A stretch of DNA of 16,621 nucleotides from RUG754 sp041856085 (GTDB lineage Bacteria > Bacillota > Clostridia > Peptostreptococcales > Anaerovoracaceae): contig JBHAFL010000092.1 of the NCBI GenBank assembly GCA_041856085.1, positions 1-16,621 of the forward strand. Reading direction: 5' to 3'. A model generated the notes under the pieces. That model did not search any database and was not told the DNA's origin. It worked only from the letters and a program-made list of their open reading frames with translations. Each line of letters begins with the position of its first letter. Position 1 is the stretch's first letter. The translations under genes and the position numbers were made by a program. Shown in pieces: positions 14,419 through 16,621 of this stretch.

Positions 14419-14487
14419 GCATAAGCTGCAAGATAAAACAGGCATAAGCTGCATGAAAAAGTATGCATAAGCTGCAAGAAAAATAAG
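14419..14487. repeat. Three 23-bp tandem direct repeats (iteron-like)
   Basis: The 12-base word GCATAAGCTGCA occurs at 14419-14430, 14442-14453 and 14465-14476, an exact 23-base period. The 11 bases after each copy are similar but A-rich and variable. A decayed partial copy containing GGCTGC falls at about 14488-14499, in register, and ATAAGC occurs once more just upstream at 14400-14405. Each word holds a small dyad, GCA-N5-TGC. The 23-base step is close to two helical turns, which fits repeated protein binding on one DNA face. Confidence 0.85.
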
Positions 14488-14542
14488 TATTGGCTGCGCC
14501 TGTATGGGAGCTTGAGGGATAAAAAAAAGGAGGTAAAGTCCG

Positions 14543-14554
14543 ATGGTAAGATGA
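14543..14554 (+). other. Three-codon frame behind a perfect Shine-Dalgarno
   Basis: AAGGAGG at 14527-14533 is followed nine bases later by ATG-GTA-AGA-TGA (14543-14554), and the ATGA overlap starts a second minimal frame, ATG-ACG-GCT-TAG (14551-14562). Neither makes a real protein. Ribosome loading here could affect folding of the downstream leader, or the site could be a remnant of a lost gene start. Confidence 0.35.
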
Positions 14555-14564
14555 CGGCTTAGGA

Positions 14565-14620
14565 GGCGGAACCGGAGGGTAAAAACAGCGAGATTATATT
14601 CATAATCCTATGATTCCGCC
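14565..14620 (+). other. Closed stem element in the leader
   Basis: A perfect 7-bp stem, GGCGGAA (14565-14571) with TTCCGCC (14614-14620), encloses an internal perfect hairpin GATTAT-ATTC-ATAATC (14592-14607) and single-stranded A-rich sequence. It lies between the short-frame Shine-Dalgarno and the pseudoknot. I do not recognise it as a known riboswitch class. Confidence 0.5.
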
Positions 14621-14632
14621 CGAAAACTCGAA

Positions 14633-14679
14633 TTTCCTGCATAGAGTCCGCGGCAGGAAACGGAGAATCTATTGCGGAC
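14633..14679 (+). promoter_or_regulatory. Putative H-type RNA pseudoknot upstream of the surface-protein start
   Basis: Stem 1 is a perfect 8-bp pairing, TTTCCTGC (14633-14640) with GCAGGAAA (14653-14660). Its loop contains GTCCGC (14646-14651), which pairs perfectly with GCGGAC (14674-14679) downstream to form stem 2. Loop lengths are 5, 1 and 13 bases, which suit a classical H-type pseudoknot. It ends 15 bases before the AAAGGAG ribosome binding site of the gene starting at 14709, a fit place for translational control. Confidence 0.55.
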
Positions 14680-14708
14680 AGACAGTCTTCACAGAAAGGA
14701 GAATAACA

Positions 14709-16544
14709 ATGCTAAAGCATAAAGTTAACAAAAAGCAGCTGTTCATATTGACATTAGCCGTTATGCTCATCTTCTCGATGATGCCGTCCATGGCGTTTGC
14801 GGCTGATACCCTGAGTAGCGTTACGGATTCCGCGACGGGGCTTACCATCTCCGTTTCGGAGGGAATCGAAAAACTTAATATCAATGCTGACACCTCTCAT
14901 GGAACGAATTACGTTATAAGCAGTACGGAGGCGGGCTACTTCCCGGGAAGCTTCTCGCTTATGTTTAATAACGGAACGGGCGTAAGCGTGACCTGCCCGG
15001 ATACGCAGGTTCACTTCGAGTTTATGCCGCCGGTATCCGACGGCTACGGCTGCGTCAGCATGGGAACGAGCAGCTGCGTGCTTACCGTAACCAAGGCGGG
15101 TGCGGGAAGCTGCACCATCTATTGCCCTGCGCCGGTCGGAAACGACCCTGCGGGAAGCGGTATAGTGGCTTACGGACCTGCCTCGGCTCAGTTCGTAAAC
15201 GAGGGCGTTACGACAGGAGGCTGGGGTGACGCCTTCACCTCCGCCAATAACGGCGGCGTTAAAGCTATGGTAAACGCGACCGCCGGTACCGGCATTTCCT
15301 TAGGCTCTTTCGGAGGCTACACGGTGCTTGACTTCGGTATCCCCGAAAAGGATGCGAGCGGCAATGTCATAAGCGGAGTCTATAACGACCCGACGAACAA
15401 GTACGGAGTCGACTTCATACTCTACGGCAATGCTTTCAATAACTGGGCAGAACCGGGCTGCGTACAGGTATCGCTAAACGGCAGCGACTGGTACGATATA
15501 GCGGGAAGCCTGCACTACAGGAAGCCTGTATATGATACGAACAATCCTGACAAGGTAAACTCATCGGGCTGCTATTGGAGCTATGAGGCAACTTATACTA
15601 ATCCTACGCCTGCTGATGATACCATATCTCCTGCGGCTCCTAATCTGGGCACCGGTAACAAGCCGTTCCCATATGTTTACACAAGTGTGCTCCGTCCTGG
15701 CTATAACGCGACGACGGGAACAGGCAGCGTGGTATACAACCCTTGGCACAGTCACAGCTGGTATCCGCTGTATTGCAACTATTTCGCTGACAGAACAACC
15801 GCGAACACACCGATAAACCTCAGAGGACACGAATTAGCTAACCTGTCCATCACTTCCAACTTCGGCACGGTATATACGCCTTATGTGCCGGCTACGGGTG
15901 CGGCGTCAACCTTTAAGGTTAAGGGCGTGAGACTGGAGCCTGTTTCGGTTGGAAGTAATAATATCGGCTCCACGGCTAACGACGAATTTCTCTTCGGCTA
16001 TGCCGACAGCCACGGTAACGGCACACCGTCGGGAAGCCAGGTAAACCCTTATACCATGGGGAGAACCGCGGGCGGCGACCCTATCGACATATCATGGGCT
16101 GTATATCCTTACGGCAGCAATATGGCAGGACGGCCTAAGCAGTTAGACTGCATCAGATATGTAAGAGTTTATACCGGAGTTCAGCAGATGAACGGCGCTA
16201 TGGGCGAAAGCTCAACCGAAATCACCGGAGCCTACAGGGCTACCGGCACGGGAAGCGGAGCGGCACAGATTATACCTTTCATCGGAAGACCGAGACCGGG
16301 ACAGTCTCCTTACCCACTTACTCACAGTAATTTAGGGACTTGTACCGTTTATACTAACAGCGGTCAGTATAATTTGGTTATAAATTCAACCGCATCTAAA
16401 TTATTCGTTAACGGTGAAGAAAAGAACGGAGTTGTAAATATGCAGGTTACGGCAGAGACGGGTAAACCCGCGTATGTGCAGGTAATAACGCAGGACGGAA
16501 CGGGATCGCCGTATATAACTTTAATTAAGGTTCTAAAGCGGTAA
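14709..16544 (+). CDS. Secreted protein of a B12-locus-like surface protein family
   Basis: This 611-residue protein starts with a clear signal peptide (basic MLKHKVNKKQ, hydrophobic LFILTLAVMLIF, cleavage after MAFA near residue 31). A beta-rich region follows at about 34-165. The conserved core is seen in DFILYGNAFNNWAEPGCVQVSLNG (near 255) and FGYADSHGNG ... ISWAVYPYG ... IRYVRVYTGV (about 450-530), ending with STEITGAYRATG. These motifs recall surface proteins I remember near cobalamin uptake loci in Bacteroidetes and some Clostridia. No LPXTG, SLH repeat or membrane anchor is seen. The ATG at 14709 is preferred to an in-frame ATG at 14610 because AAAGGAG precedes it and the signal peptide begins there. 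The function is unproven; extracellular corrinoid binding is inference. Confidence 0.8.
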   Translation: MLKHKVNKKQLFILTLAVMLIFSMMPSMAFAADTLSSVTDSATGLTISVSEGIEKLNINADTSHGTNYVISSTEAGYFPGSFSLMFNNGTGVSVTCPDTQVHFEFMPPVSDGYGCVSMGTSSCVLTVTKAGAGSCTIYCPAPVGNDPAGSGIVAYGPASAQFVNEGVTTGGWGDAFTSANNGGVKAMVNATAGTGISLGSFGGYTVLDFGIPEKDASGNVISGVYNDPTNKYGVDFILYGNAFNNWAEPGCVQVSLNGSDWYDIAGSLHYRKPVYDTNNPDKVNSSGCYWSYEATYTNPTPADDTISPAAPNLGTGNKPFPYVYTSVLRPGYNATTGTGSVVYNPWHSHSWYPLYCNYFADRTTANTPINLRGHELANLSITSNFGTVYTPYVPATGAASTFKVKGVRLEPVSVGSNNIGSTANDEFLFGYADSHGNGTPSGSQVNPYTMGRTAGGDPIDISWAVYPYGSNMAGRPKQLDCIRYVRVYTGVQQMNGAMGESSTEITGAYRATGTGSGAAQIIPFIGRPRPGQSPYPLTHSNLGTCTVYTNSGQYNLVINSTASKLFVNGEEKNGVVNMQVTAETGKPAYVQVITQDGTGSPYITLIKVLKR

Positions 16545-16600
16545 ACGAAAAGCAGTTCCCGACAGGACGTTGGGGTACTGACCACTCACTTTATATATTA

Positions 16601-16621
16601 GAAGGAGGAAAAGAGGCAACA
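16601..16621 (+). promoter_or_regulatory. Strong ribosome binding site for a gene beyond the window
   Basis: AGAAGGAGGAAAAGAGGCAACA closes the window, with AAGGAGG at 16603-16609. The final A at 16621 lies at suitable spacing to be the first base of an ATG. The 76 bases after the surface-protein stop show no strong terminator, so the next gene is probably co-transcribed with it. Confidence 0.6.

Noticed and set aside
14419..14487. CRISPR array
   Set aside because: The repeat word is only 12 bases, the intervening 11 bases are too short and A-rich for spacers, and no cas genes are seen.
14610..14708. In-frame ATG at 14610 as start of the surface protein
   Set aside because: It would put 33 charged residues before a clear signal peptide, has no good ribosome binding site, and would run through the pseudoknot; the ATG at 14709 has AAAGGAG and starts the signal peptide.

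Overview
This window looks like the chromosome of an anaerobic Firmicute, probably a Clostridia member. The inference rests on tight gene packing, strong AGGAGG-type ribosome binding sites, GTG/TTG starts, frequent AGA/AGG codons, and the gene content. No 16S or other phylogenetic marker is present, so the taxon is inferred only.

Bases 1-13799 carry one long, same-strand ethanolamine-utilisation (eut) bacterial microcompartment operon with 19 genes. Intergenic gaps are at most about 60 bases and several genes overlap or nearly touch. The order is eutA (5' end cut off by the window), eutB, eutC, eutL, eutM copy 1, an EutK-like shell protein, eutM copy 2, eutT, eutN copy 1, eutH, eutQ (cupin part only), eutJ, an EutS/PduU/GrpU-type permuted shell gene, eutN copy 2, a PduS-like Fe-S flavoprotein, a PduT-like shell gene, a small EutQ-N-terminus-like gene, eutE and pduL. 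EutH brings in ethanolamine. EutBC splits it to acetaldehyde and ammonia with adenosylcobalamin, which EutT makes and EutA helps replace on the enzyme. EutE converts acetaldehyde to acetyl-CoA and PduL converts that to acetyl phosphate. Eight shell genes of hexamer, trimer and pentamer type build the compartment. The pduS/pduT pair and a Cys-Pro shell loop suggest an iron-sulphur electron path through the shell. EutG, EutP, EutD and EutVW are not in the window and could lie upstream.

Bases 13800-14708 are non-coding and structured. They hold overlapping hairpins after pduL, a sigma-70-type promoter (13903-13931), a cobalamin riboswitch (13961-14175) and an intrinsic terminator (14285-14314). 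After these come three exact-period 23-bp direct repeats (14419-14487), a strong Shine-Dalgarno followed by only a three-codon frame, a closed stem element, and a well-formed H-type pseudoknot just upstream of the next gene's ribosome binding site.

Bases 14709-16544 encode a 611-residue secreted protein. Its central motifs resemble a surface-protein family that I recall near vitamin B12 uptake loci. With the upstream cobalamin riboswitch, the simplest reading is a B12-responsive extracellular protein beside a B12-dependent pathway. A strong ribosome binding site at the very end shows that another gene starts at or just past the window edge. The most interesting parts are the structured leader region with its surface protein, the split EutQ, and the mixed eut/pdu electron-transfer set.
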